A stretch of 64,000 nt of DNA, taken from contig CAVWBK010000011.1 in assembly GCA_963753245.1 (NCBI GenBank), forward strand, positions 227,215 to 291,214, given 5' to 3'. Below, piece after piece: positions 32,309-41,100 of the stretch. A program made the translations under genes and the position numbers. Source of the stretch: VRUE01 sp963753245 (GTDB lineage: Bacteria > Actinomycetota > Thermoleophilia > Solirubrobacterales > 70-9). The notes under the pieces were generated by a model. It saw only the letters and a list, made by a program, of their open reading frames with translations. It searched no databases and was not told the origin of the DNA. Numbering within the stretch: the stretch's first letter is position 1; every line of letters starts with the position of its first letter.

Positions 32309-33577
32309 ATGGCGGAGCGTGGACAGCTGCTGGCGGATCCGATCGTGGAATCACCCGTGTACCCGATGGGCACTCGCCTCAACGAGCGCGGCCATCTCGA
32401 GGTCGGCGGTTGTGACGTTCTCGAGCTGGCCGCCGAGTTCGGCACGCCCGCCTATGTCTATGCCGAGCAGGACCTTCGCGCCCGCGCCCGGGCGACTATC
32501 GCTGCCTTCGCCGAGCGTCGCGCAGCGTTCGAGGTCATCTATGCCAGCAAGGCCTTTCCCTGCACGGCGGCGCTGGGACTATTCGCGGAGCTGGGCCTCT
32601 CCTGCGATGTCGCCTCCGGCGGTGAGCTCCACCTCGCCCTCAGGGCGGGCTTCAAACCCGAGCGGATCTACATGCACGGCAACAACAAGACCGAGTCCGA
32701 GCTCGAACTCGCCCTGGCGAGCGGTGTCGGTCACATCATCATTGACTCACTCGATGAGATCGCCCGACTCCAGCGACTCGCCGCAGGCCGTGATCAGCGC
32801 GTCCTGCTGCGCGTGACGCCGGGTATCCGGCCTGAGACACATGAGAAGATCGCGACCGGTCAAGAGGACTCCAAGTTCGGGATCCCGATGGCGAGTCTGG
32901 GGCTCGCGGTCGACCGTTGCGAGGCGGCCGGACTCGAGGTTTGCGGCTTGCACGCCCACATCGGCTCACAGGTGTTTGAGCTCGAGGTCTATGACACCCT
33001 GGCCGAGATTCTGCTTGGCGCCGGCGAGTACCCAATCCTCAATATGGGTGGTGGCTTCGCCGTCGCCTACACGCGCGACCAGCAGCCACCGCCCGCCTCG
33101 GCGTATGCCGAGGCGATGCTTCGCAGCGTGCCAGAGGCGATCAAGGTGCTCTGTGAGCCGGGTCGCTCCCTGGTCGCAAACGCCGGGGTGACCCTCTACA
33201 CAGTGGGCACCGTCAAGGAGGTGCCCGGAGTACGCCGCTACGTGGCGGTTGACGGCGGCATGTCGGACAACATTCGCCCGATGCTCTACGGGGCTATCTA
33301 TGAAGCCGAGATCGCCGACCGAATTGGCGATTCCACCGCCTGTCGCCTGGTCGGGATGCACTGCGAGTCTGGCGACGTCCTGATCGCCGAGGCGCGCCTG
33401 CAGGACCCCCGCGTCGGTGACATCCTGGTGACTCCGGCGACCGGCGCCTACGGGCACGCGATGGCGAGCAACTACAACTGTGTGCCGCGCCCCCCGGTCA
33501 TCTTCTGCGCTGATGGCGACGCGCGGGTCGTGGTGCGCCGTGAGACCTACGAGGACCTTATGGCCCGCGATGTCTGA
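32309..33577 (+). CDS. lysA: diaminopimelate decarboxylase
   Basis: This fold-type III PLP enzyme has the Schiff-base lysine in VIYASKAFPC (about K81) and family motifs DVASGGELHLALRAG, HGNNKTESELELAL, LRVTPGIRPETHEKIATGQE, DSKFGIPM, HIGSQVFELEVY, NMGGGFAVAYT, EPGRSLVANAG, DGGMSDNIRPMLYGA and CESGDVL. It converts meso-diaminopimelate to lysine. CACAAT lies 9 nt before the ATG. It opens a compact operon with hom, thrC and thrB, each overlapping the next. Confidence 0.96.
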   Translation: MAERGQLLADPIVESPVYPMGTRLNERGHLEVGGCDVLELAAEFGTPAYVYAEQDLRARARATIAAFAERRAAFEVIYASKAFPCTAALGLFAELGLSCDVASGGELHLALRAGFKPERIYMHGNNKTESELELALASGVGHIIIDSLDEIARLQRLAAGRDQRVLLRVTPGIRPETHEKIATGQEDSKFGIPMASLGLAVDRCEAAGLEVCGLHAHIGSQVFELEVYDTLAEILLGAGEYPILNMGGGFAVAYTRDQQPPPASAYAEAMLRSVPEAIKVLCEPGRSLVANAGVTLYTVGTVKEVPGVRRYVAVDGGMSDNIRPMLYGAIYEAEIADRIGDSTACRLVGMHCESGDVLIAEARLQDPRVGDILVTPATGAYGHAMASNYNCVPRPPVIFCADGDARVVVRRETYEDLMARDV

Positions 33578-34802
33578 GCCGAGCAAGGTGGTGCGAATCG
33601 GACTGCTCGGCCGTGGCACGGTGGGCGCCGCCTTTGCCGATCTGCTCGAGCAGCGGGCGGGCGCAGTAGAGGCGCTCTGCGGGCGGCGGCCCCAGCTGAG
33701 CGGCGTGTTGAGCCGAAGCGAGGGAGATTTCAGCGAGATCCTCGCTGGCTCGGATCTGATCATCGAGCTGATCGGTGGCACCGAACCGGCCCGCGATCTA
33801 GTGATCGATGCGTTGCGGGCCGGGCGCCCGGTTGTCAGCGCCAACAAGCAACTCCTTGCACAGCATGCGGAGGAGCTTTTCGACGTCGCCCGCGAGGCCG
33901 GGGTGCAGCTGCGCTTTGAGGCGGCCGTCGCCGGCGTGATCCCGATCGTGCGCACGATCCAGGAGAGCTTCGCCGCGACCGAGATCTCAAAGGTCTTTGG
34001 CATCGTCAACGGCACCACCAACTTCATTCTCAGCGAGATGGCGGCTAGCGGCGCCGCCTATGGCGATGTTCTGCTCCGAGCCCAGGAGCTGGGCTACGCG
34101 GAGGCCGATCCCAGTGACGACGTGACTGGCGCCGACGCCGCCGCCAAGATGGCGATCCTCGCCCGTCTCGCCTTCCACACACCGGTCACCCTCAGTGAGG
34201 TGCCCTTTGAGGGGATTGAGACGATTCAGCCCGACGACCTCGCCTACGCCAAGGAGCTGGGCTTATCGCTGAAGCTGCTCGGCGTCGCTGAACGCCGTGA
34301 CGACGGAATCAGCGTCAGGGTCTTCCCCTGTTTCCTCTACGGCGGGCATCCCCTGGCCCCGGTCGGCGGGCCCTTCAATGCGGTGATGGTCTCCGCACCG
34401 GCGATCACCGAGGTGACAATGTCAGGACCGGGCGCCGGTGGCATCCAAACCGCCTCCGCGGTGCTCGGCGACGTCGTCTCGATTCTCTCCGGTGAGGCTC
34501 CGGTGCACCAGACCCGCGAGACCCTCGAGATCATGACCGACGTCAGCTCCTCCTTCTACCTGCATCTTGAGGTCGCCGACCGTCCCGGCGTGCTCGCCGC
34601 CATCGCCCGGGTTCTCGGTGACAATGGGATCTCGGTGAAGAGTTTCGTCCAACGTGGAATCAGCGACGACGCGCGGCTCGTGATGGTCGTTCACGAGTGT
34701 CTTGAGTCGCGCTTCGCCACCGCTCTTGGGGAGATCGCCGAACTCGAGGACCTGCGCTCCCCGCCACGCTCGATCCGGGTGATCGAGGAGGAGTTCGGTT
34801 GA
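33570..34802 (+). CDS. hom: homoserine dehydrogenase
   Basis: The ATG at 33570 overlaps the lysA stop by 8 nt. The protein has the NAD(P) motif RIGLLGRGTVGAAF, then VSANKQLLAQH, FEAAVAGVIPIVRTIQESF, GIVNGTTNFILSEM and EADPSDDVTGADAAAKMAIL. A C-terminal ACT domain begins near HLEVADRPGVLAAIARVL and is expected to give threonine feedback control. The reaction reduces aspartate semialdehyde to homoserine, the branch point toward threonine and methionine. The length of about 410 residues is normal for actinobacteria. Confidence 0.96.
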   Translation: MSEPSKVVRIGLLGRGTVGAAFADLLEQRAGAVEALCGRRPQLSGVLSRSEGDFSEILAGSDLIIELIGGTEPARDLVIDALRAGRPVVSANKQLLAQHAEELFDVAREAGVQLRFEAAVAGVIPIVRTIQESFAATEISKVFGIVNGTTNFILSEMAASGAAYGDVLLRAQELGYAEADPSDDVTGADAAAKMAILARLAFHTPVTLSEVPFEGIETIQPDDLAYAKELGLSLKLLGVAERRDDGISVRVFPCFLYGGHPLAPVGGPFNAVMVSAPAITEVTMSGPGAGGIQTASAVLGDVVSILSGEAPVHQTRETLEIMTDVSSSFYLHLEVADRPGVLAAIARVLGDNGISVKSFVQRGISDDARLVMVVHECLESRFATALGEIAELEDLRSPPRSIRVIEEEFG

Positions 34803-35839
34803 GCCAGGGCCTGATCGAGAGGTACAGAGAGAGACTGCCACTTGAGCCCGGGGATCCGATTGTCAGCCTCGGGGAGGGCTCGACCCCGCTGATCGAGGCG
34901 CCGCGGCTTTCCGAGCGGATCGGAACCCGCGTCCACCTCAAGTTTGAGGGGGCCAACCCGACCGGCAGTTTCAAGGACCGGGGCATGACCGTCGCCGTCT
35001 CGCGAGCAAAGGGGCGCGGGGCGGAGGCGGTTATCTGCGCCTCGACCGGCAACACCGCCGCCAGCGCCGCCGCTTACGCCGCGCGCGCTGGAATGCGCGG
35101 CGCGGTGATCGTGCCAGAGGGCAAGATCGCGATCGGCAAGCTCGCCCAGGCGCTCATGCACGGCGCCCGGGTCATCGCTTTGCAGGGCAACTTCGACGAC
35201 GCACTGCGGCTCGTCCGTGACCTCGCGGCTAAGCACCCAATCGAGCTTGTCAACTCGGTCAACCCCTACCGGATCGAAGGTCAGAAGACCGCCGCCTTTG
35301 AGGTCGTCGAGCAGCTCGGCAGGGCGCCCGGCGCACTCGCGATCCCGGTTGGCAACGCCGGTAACGTAACCGCCTACTGGCGGGGCTTCCAGGAGCTCGG
35401 CACGGCCCCTGCCCTCTACGGGTTTCAAGCTGAGGGGGCGGCGCCGCTGGTGCTCGGCGCTCCGGTCGCCGAGCCCGAGACGGTGGCCTCGGCAATCCGG
35501 ATCGGTAACCCGGCGCGTTGGGAGGAGGCGATGGATGCCTTCACCGCCTCGCGCGGTCGCGTGGCCGCGGTCTCCGACCAGCGCATCCTCGACGCCTACC
35601 ACTGGCTTGCCGTCAACGAGGGCGTCTTCTGTGAGCCGGCCTCAGCCGCCTCCGTGGCGGGCCTGCTCGCCCACGGGATGCCGGTGCTCGAGGGTGCGCC
35701 CCCGCCCGAGAGCGTCGTTTGCGTCTTAACCGGCCACGGGCTGAAGGACCCCGACACGGCACTTTCCAAAGCCCCCTCTGTGATCAACTGTGAGAACGAT
35801 CTCGGCGCAGTCGAGCGCGCGGTATTCGACGGTCGATGA
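34799..35839 (+). CDS. thrC: threonine synthase
   Basis: The TTG start overlaps the hom stop (TTGA). PLP lysine is in PTGSFKDRGMTVAVS (about K59), with ASTGNTAASAAAYAARAGM, VNPYRIEGQKTAAFEV and IPVGNAGNVTAYWRGF binding the cofactor phosphate and substrate. At 346 residues it is the short actinobacterial type. It converts O-phosphohomoserine to threonine. The gene overlaps thrB by ATGA, so translation of hom, thrC and thrB is coupled. Confidence 0.96.
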   Translation: MSQGLIERYRERLPLEPGDPIVSLGEGSTPLIEAPRLSERIGTRVHLKFEGANPTGSFKDRGMTVAVSRAKGRGAEAVICASTGNTAASAAAYAARAGMRGAVIVPEGKIAIGKLAQALMHGARVIALQGNFDDALRLVRDLAAKHPIELVNSVNPYRIEGQKTAAFEVVEQLGRAPGALAIPVGNAGNVTAYWRGFQELGTAPALYGFQAEGAAPLVLGAPVAEPETVASAIRIGNPARWEEAMDAFTASRGRVAAVSDQRILDAYHWLAVNEGVFCEPASAASVAGLLAHGMPVLEGAPPPESVVCVLTGHGLKDPDTALSKAPSVINCENDLGAVERAVFDGR

Positions 35840-36720
35840 TGACCACTCGCCGCCGACTCGTCCGCGTCCCGGCGTCCTCGGCGAACCTCGGACCTGGGTA
35901 TGACGTGCTTGCCGCCGCCGTCGCCCTGCCGCTTGAGCTTGAGGTCGAAGAGGGGGGAGGGTTCTCGTTTGACGCCGGCGGCGTCGCGGTCCCAACAGAC
36001 CGCGACAACCTGATCGTCAGGGCCTTTGAGAGCCTGCGCTCCGCCGAGGAGATCGGCTTTCGTCTGCGCAGCGAGATCCCTCTGGCGCGGGGGTTGGGCT
36101 CAAGCGCGGCGGCGATCGTCGCCGGTCTCTTTGCCGCCGATCACCTTTTCGAGCTCGGACTCTCAAAGCAGGAGATGCTCGTCAGAGCGACTGAGATCGA
36201 GGGTCACCCTGACAACGTCGCGGCCGCGATCTACGGCGGCTTTGTCGCCTGTGGCCGCGACCCTGGGGGCGATCCGGTCGCCGCCCGCTTTGATCCCCCG
36301 GGGGGCCTAGAGGGGATCGCGGTGATCCCTTCTGAGCAGGTTTCAACCCAAAGCGCGAGGGAGGCGATCCCCGACTCGGTGCCGTTGGGTGAGGCAGTCG
36401 CGAATCTGGCCGCGGTCTCGCGTCTGATCCTCGGTCTGCGGGGCGCCGATCTTGACCTCGTCGCCGCCGGGCTCGGTGACGCCATCCACCAGCCGCGTCG
36501 TCGCCACCTCTACCCCCGCTCGATGGATTTGGTCGACTCCGCGCGCGAACTCGGCGCGCTCGGCGCGACGATCTCCGGGGCCGGCCCGACCGTGCTCGTC
36601 TGGACCACCTGGCAGGACGCCGGCAAGGTCACCGAGGAGCTCGAGCGCCGGGTCAACGGTTGGGCGGCGGTTCGTCGCCTGCCCTTCAGTCCCCACGGTG
36701 CCGACGTCCCGGAGCTCTAG
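35836..36720 (+). CDS. thrB: homoserine kinase
   Basis: This GHMP-family kinase of 294 residues has VRVPASSANLGPGYDVLAAA at the N-terminus, the ATP-binding glycine loop PLARGLGSSAAAIVAGL, EIEGHPDNVAAAIYGGF and the C-terminal LGATISGAGPTVLVW. It phosphorylates homoserine for ThrC. The tandem ATG-ATG start overlaps the thrC stop. It is the last enzyme gene of the lysA-hom-thrC-thrB operon; a small membrane-protein gene follows 9 nt later. Confidence 0.95.
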   Translation: MMTTRRRLVRVPASSANLGPGYDVLAAAVALPLELEVEEGGGFSFDAGGVAVPTDRDNLIVRAFESLRSAEEIGFRLRSEIPLARGLGSSAAAIVAGLFAADHLFELGLSKQEMLVRATEIEGHPDNVAAAIYGGFVACGRDPGGDPVAARFDPPGGLEGIAVIPSEQVSTQSAREAIPDSVPLGEAVANLAAVSRLILGLRGADLDLVAAGLGDAIHQPRRRHLYPRSMDLVDSARELGALGATISGAGPTVLVWTTWQDAGKVTEELERRVNGWAAVRRLPFSPHGADVPEL

Positions 36721-36729
36721 AGGGCGCCG

Positions 36730-37107
36730 ATGAGCTGGCTGCTTCGCATCGGGCTGATCGAGCTGGCCCTCGGTGGTCTTCTGGGCTGGTCGATGGTCCT
36801 GCGCGAGGAGGCCCCCGACCTGCTGCGCCGGATCGGGATCGTCGCTCCGCAGCGGATCCGCCAAGTCCATCTCGACTACGTGATGATGGGCTTGATCTTA
36901 ATCGGCGTCGGCCTCGCCGTGCCGGATCTGCCGAAGCTGATCGCCGTGGCGCTTGCCTTTGGCACCGCGGTCAACCCGTTCCTCTTCGTGCCGCTCGCCT
37001 TTGACCCAGACGTCGAGCAGCGTCTCTGGTATCGGGTCCTCGCCGTCATCTCATTCGTTGGCCTGAGCGGCGCTCTGGTCGCTGCGGCAATCTTCGGGCC
37101 GGCCTGA
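36730..37107 (+). CDS. small four-helix membrane protein
   Basis: The 125-residue protein has four hydrophobic helices: IGLIELALGGLLGWSMVL, LDYVMMGLILIGVGLAVP, LPKLIAVALAFGTAVNPFLF and YRVLAVISFVGLSGALVAAA. The motif QVHLDYVMMGLILI resembles a segment in hydroxylaminobenzene-mutase or styrene-oxide-isomerase-like small membrane proteins, but the match is only by eye. It starts 9 nt after thrB and may be co-transcribed. Function unassigned. Confidence 0.68.
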   Translation: MSWLLRIGLIELALGGLLGWSMVLREEAPDLLRRIGIVAPQRIRQVHLDYVMMGLILIGVGLAVPDLPKLIAVALAFGTAVNPFLFVPLAFDPDVEQRLWYRVLAVISFVGLSGALVAAAIFGPA

Positions 37108-37144
37108 AGCTTGCGATCGCGAGGTTCGCGAGTGCAACGTTGGT

Positions 37145-37570
37145 TCAGTCCAGCAGGCCCACCTGCCGCAGGATCGAGACGCTGTCGGAGTAGACGTCCT
37201 TGCGCTTGACCAGTCCGTCCTCGAAGGGGATCACATCGAGGCCCTCCCACTCGACCCGACGGCCGGTCGGCTCGGCGACCAACTCTCCTCGGCGCATTGT
37301 GTTGGAATGGGTGGCACCAGCGGTCCATTCCTGCACGACGAGACCGGGACGGACGTACAGACGCCGAGTCCGGAATTCGATGTCGGGCCAGGTCTCAAAG
37401 ATCGAGCTGATGTGGGCACCAGCCGCCGGGCCGCTCGCCGACTCGCCCGCCGTATGGTTCTCGAAGACCATGTCGGCAGCGTGCATTGCCATGATCGCGT
37501 CGAGGTCGTGCGCATTCCAGGCCTCGTTGTAGCGCTCGATCGCAGCCGTCAATGTCTCCTCGGAATCCAC
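37145..37570 (-). CDS. SnoaL/NTF2-like small protein
   Basis: GTG 37570 was chosen because AGGAG lies about 6 nt upstream; GTG 37585 is the alternative. The protein has 141 residues in a cone-shaped NTF2 fold: AIERYNEAWNAHDLDAIMAM, HAADMVFENHTAG, SIFETWPDIEFRTRRLYVRP, VVQEWTAGATHSN and WEGLDVIPFEDGLVKRKDVY. This is the ester-cyclase-like SnoaL subgroup, though small-molecule binding rather than a known reaction is all that can be said. It is divergent from a cupin gene. Confidence 0.8.
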   Translation of the reverse strand: MDSEETLTAAIERYNEAWNAHDLDAIMAMHAADMVFENHTAGESASGPAAGAHISSIFETWPDIEFRTRRLYVRPGLVVQEWTAGATHSNTMRRGELVAEPTGRRVEWEGLDVIPFEDGLVKRKDVYSDSVSILRQVGLLD

Positions 37571-37619
37571 TTTGCTTCTCCTCACACCCGGGGACAGAGT
37601 CGAGGTATGGTCGCATGTG

Positions 37620-37994
37620 ATGGCCGAGGGTTACACGATCAAGCACCGCGATCAGTTCGAGGCGATGGCCGGTTCAGGGGAGTCGACCTGGCTGTTGGCC
37701 CGCAAGGCTCTGGGCACCTTGTGCTTTGGCTACAACTTGGTCGAGATCGGTCCCGGGGGGCAGATTCCCGAGCACGATGAGAACAGCAGCGGTCAGGTCG
37801 AGCTCTACGTGATCTTGAAAGGCGATGCGGTGCTGAGGCTCAACGGCGAGGACCACCCCGCACCGGCCGGGACCTTTGCCTCAATCGAGCCGGCCACCAC
37901 ACGCACAATTCTCAACCATTCCGCGGCGCCGGTCAGCGCCCTGGTGATCGGGGTCCAGCCCGAGGGCGGCTATGAGCCCCTCTCCTGGGCCTGA
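37620..37994 (+). CDS. cupin-domain protein
   Basis: The ATG at 37620 has TATGGT 8 nt upstream, so the in-frame extension to 37572 is rejected. The protein has a single cupin barrel of 124 residues: IGPGGQIPEHDENSSGQVEL, YVILKGDAVLRLNGEDHPAP, then AGTFASIEPATTRTILNHSA. Some metal-ligand positions of canonical cupins are replaced (only one His, in IPEHD, in the first motif), so it may bind ligand without catalysis. It is divergent from the SnoaL-like gene. Confidence 0.78.
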   Translation: MAEGYTIKHRDQFEAMAGSGESTWLLARKALGTLCFGYNLVEIGPGGQIPEHDENSSGQVELYVILKGDAVLRLNGEDHPAPAGTFASIEPATTRTILNHSAAPVSALVIGVQPEGGYEPLSWA

Positions 37995-38064
37995 GCGCGG
38001 CTCGTCCTTATACGTCGTATGCGGGGAGAAAGGTGGGCGCGATGGTGGATCCCCCAGACACCCC

Positions 38065-38070
38065 TATAAT
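38065..38070 (+). promoter_or_regulatory. -10 hexamer TATAAT upstream of gltB-like gene
   Basis: A perfect TATAAT lies 63 nt before the GTG at 38134, which has its own GGAGGT ribosome-binding site, so this gene is expected to have a normal leader. No good -35 is seen at 16-18 nt. Confidence 0.45.
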
Positions 38071-38133
38071 CCGCCAACTCGTCAACCCGTCGCGCGCCCG
38101 CTCGAAGAAGGCGCGGAAACCGGGAGGTCAGCC

Positions 38134-41100
38134 GTGAGCAAGGTCCAGTCGGATTTCTATTCACCCGAGCGTGCCTACCGCCCGCTCGTCTCGCCGCCGA
38201 GCGTCGAAGACAAGGACGCCTGCGCGATCTATGCCTCCGTTCGTCGTGACGCAACCCCCAGCCATGCGCCGATCGAGCTCGCGATTCCGGCTCTGCAGAA
38301 GATGCTTCATCGCGCCGGCAACGTCGACGGCGAGGGCGATGGCTGCGGGCTTTTGCTCGACATTCCGCGCAAGATCTGGGCCGAGGACGTGCGCTCGGGT
38401 GGTCACGACCCCTCCCTCGCTCTCGATGATGCCTTTGCCGTCGCCCATATTTTCATCGAGCGCTCGCAGGAGCTTGAGCAGATCCAGCACGGTGCCCGCG
38501 AACTGCTTGGCCAGGGTGGCTTTCGTATCCTCGCCGAGCGGGTCGGCGCGGTCGACTCACCCGCTCTGGGCCCGACCGCGCGCGAGGAGGAGCCGCACTT
38601 CTGGCAGCTCGCCGGCCTGGTCGCCGACCCCTCGCGGCGCGACCACGTTCTCTTCGACCTGCTGATCGAGCTCGAGCAGCGCCTCGGGGTGCACGTCCCC
38701 TCCTTCTCTGCGACGACCTGCGTCTACAAGGTGATGGGCGCGCCCAAGATCCTTGCCGAGTACTACCCCGACCTGCGCGACCAGCGCTTCGAGACGATCG
38801 GTTGCTTTGGGCACAACCGGTACTCGACAAACACCTGGCCCTCCTTCAAGCGTGTCCAGCCCTTCTCGGTGCTCGGCCACAACGGCGAGATCAACACGGT
38901 CGAGCAGCTTCGCCAAGAGGCGCGCATGCTGGGGGTCCCAATTGAGCCCGGCTCCTCGGACTCCCAGGACCTCGACCGTACGATCGACACTCTGGTCAGC
39001 CGCGACGGCTTCAGTCTCGCTGAGGCGATGGAGATGATCCTGCCGCCGATTGTTGAGGAGATTCGCTCCCTGCCCGAGGAGCTGCACCGCTTCTACATGT
39101 ACCTGCGACAGGCGATGGGCCCGTTTGCCCAGGGCCCGGTGGCTTTGATCGCCCGCCATTCTGAGGAGTGCGTGTTCTCCGCCGATGCCCTCGGCCTGCG
39201 GCCGCTGTGGCAGGTGGAAACCGAGGAGGACTTCGTCTTCAGCTCCGAGCCGGGCGTCGTCTCGGTCTCCGCGATGGTCGCCGAGCCAAAACCGCTGGCC
39301 CCCGGAGAGAAGGCAATGGTGAGCATCGATCGTGGCGCCAAGCGCTCGACCCTGTACCCACACGACTCCATGCTGCACATCGTCCGCGAGCGCTGGCTGG
39401 CGCGAAACGGCGTCGAGGACGTCGCTCCCTATGACCGTGCCCTAGATCCGGGCGGCCCCCTGGAGGGCGGCGAGGTCCCGGGTTACTCCGACGCTGGGCC
39501 CGAGGAGCCCGTCAAGGTTTCCGACCGCATCCTGGCCGGCTTTGGCTGGCAGCGCGACGATGTGAAACTCGTCCAGCAGATGGCCTCAAACGGCGCCGAG
39601 CCGGTCGGCTCCCTGGGATATGACGGGCCGCTCGCGGCGCTCTCCCCTGAGCGCCAGAACCTCGCCGATTACTTCAAGGAGACGGTCGCTGTGGTCACCA
39701 ACCCGGCGATCGACCGCGAGCGCGAGATGGAGCATTTCTCGACCCGCTCAGTATTCGGCCGCCGTCCGTCGCTGCAGGCCGCCGGCGAGGACACCGCGAC
39801 AATCGAGACCGCCTTCCCTGTGATCCTCGGCGGCCACCACGAGATGGCGCCGCTCTCAGACAAGACCTACCGTCGCATTGCCCGCGAGCACCGGACGTTT
39901 TTGCTCGAGGACCTCTGGGAGGAGTTTCGGGGCCGCGCCGGTGCAGTTGACATCTCGCTGCTTGAGTCTGAGACGACCAAGGGCGCGATCGAGCGGATCA
40001 AACAGGAGGCGGTGAAGAAGGTCCGCGACGGAGCCGAGCTGCTGATCCTCACCGACCGCACGGTCTATGACGCCGAGCGCCGCTATCTAGACCCCCATCT
40101 GGCGACCTCTGCGGTCGATCAGGCCCTCAAGCAGTTTAAGGTCGAGCCCGGCGAGGAGAACCTGAGGCGGCGCTGCGGCCTGGTCCTGCGCTCGGCGGCG
40201 ATCCGCAACGTGCACGACACGATGCTTGCCCTCGGCCTTGGCGCCAACGGCGTCTGTCCCTACACGATGATCGAGGTGATCTGCGTCGAGGAGTATGAGA
40301 CCGATGTCTCCAACCTCTGCGCGGCGCTGGCCAAGGGGATCGAGAAAGTGATCTCGACGATCGGAATCCACGAGGTGCGTGGCTATGCCCGTCAGTTCTC
40401 CTCGATCGGGGTCAAACCCGAGCTTGCCGAAATCTTTCAGACCGAGGCCTTCGCCGCGAGTGAGAGAGGCGGCGTCGGTTTCGCCGACCTCGACGTCGAC
40501 TGCAACGAGCGGACGCGCGTCCTGGCAGCCGACGAGGATGCCAAACCGGCGAAGACCTTCCGCTTTTACCCGAAGGTCTACAAGGCGGCAATCGCGACCG
40601 CCAACGGTTCGGGCTCCTACGCTGAGTATTCCGAGAAGGTCCGCGACCTAGAGCGCCAGAGCCCAATCTCAATGCGACATGTGATGGGCCTGAAGGGCGA
40701 CCGCGAGCCGGTCGATCCGGCCAATGTCGACGCCGGGGTCGGCCACCACGATTATCCGGTGGTGATCTCCTCGATGAGTTTCGGCTCGCAGTCAGAGTCG
40801 GCCTTCCGCGCCTACGCCGAGGCGGCCAAGGCGATCAACATCCTCTGCGTCAACGGCGAGGGCGGTGAGATCCGCGACATGTATGGGAAGTACCGCAAAT
40901 GGCGTGGACAGCAGGTTGCCTCTGGTCGCTTTGGCGTCTCGGCGGAGATGATCAATTCCTCCTATGTAGCCGAGATTAAGATCGGCCAGGGCGCCAAGCC
41001 TGGCGAGGGCGGCCACCTTCCTGGCAAGAAGGTCTCCGAGAAGGTCGCCGCCGCACGTAATGCCGCGCCCGGCACCGACCTGATCTCACCGTCAAACAAT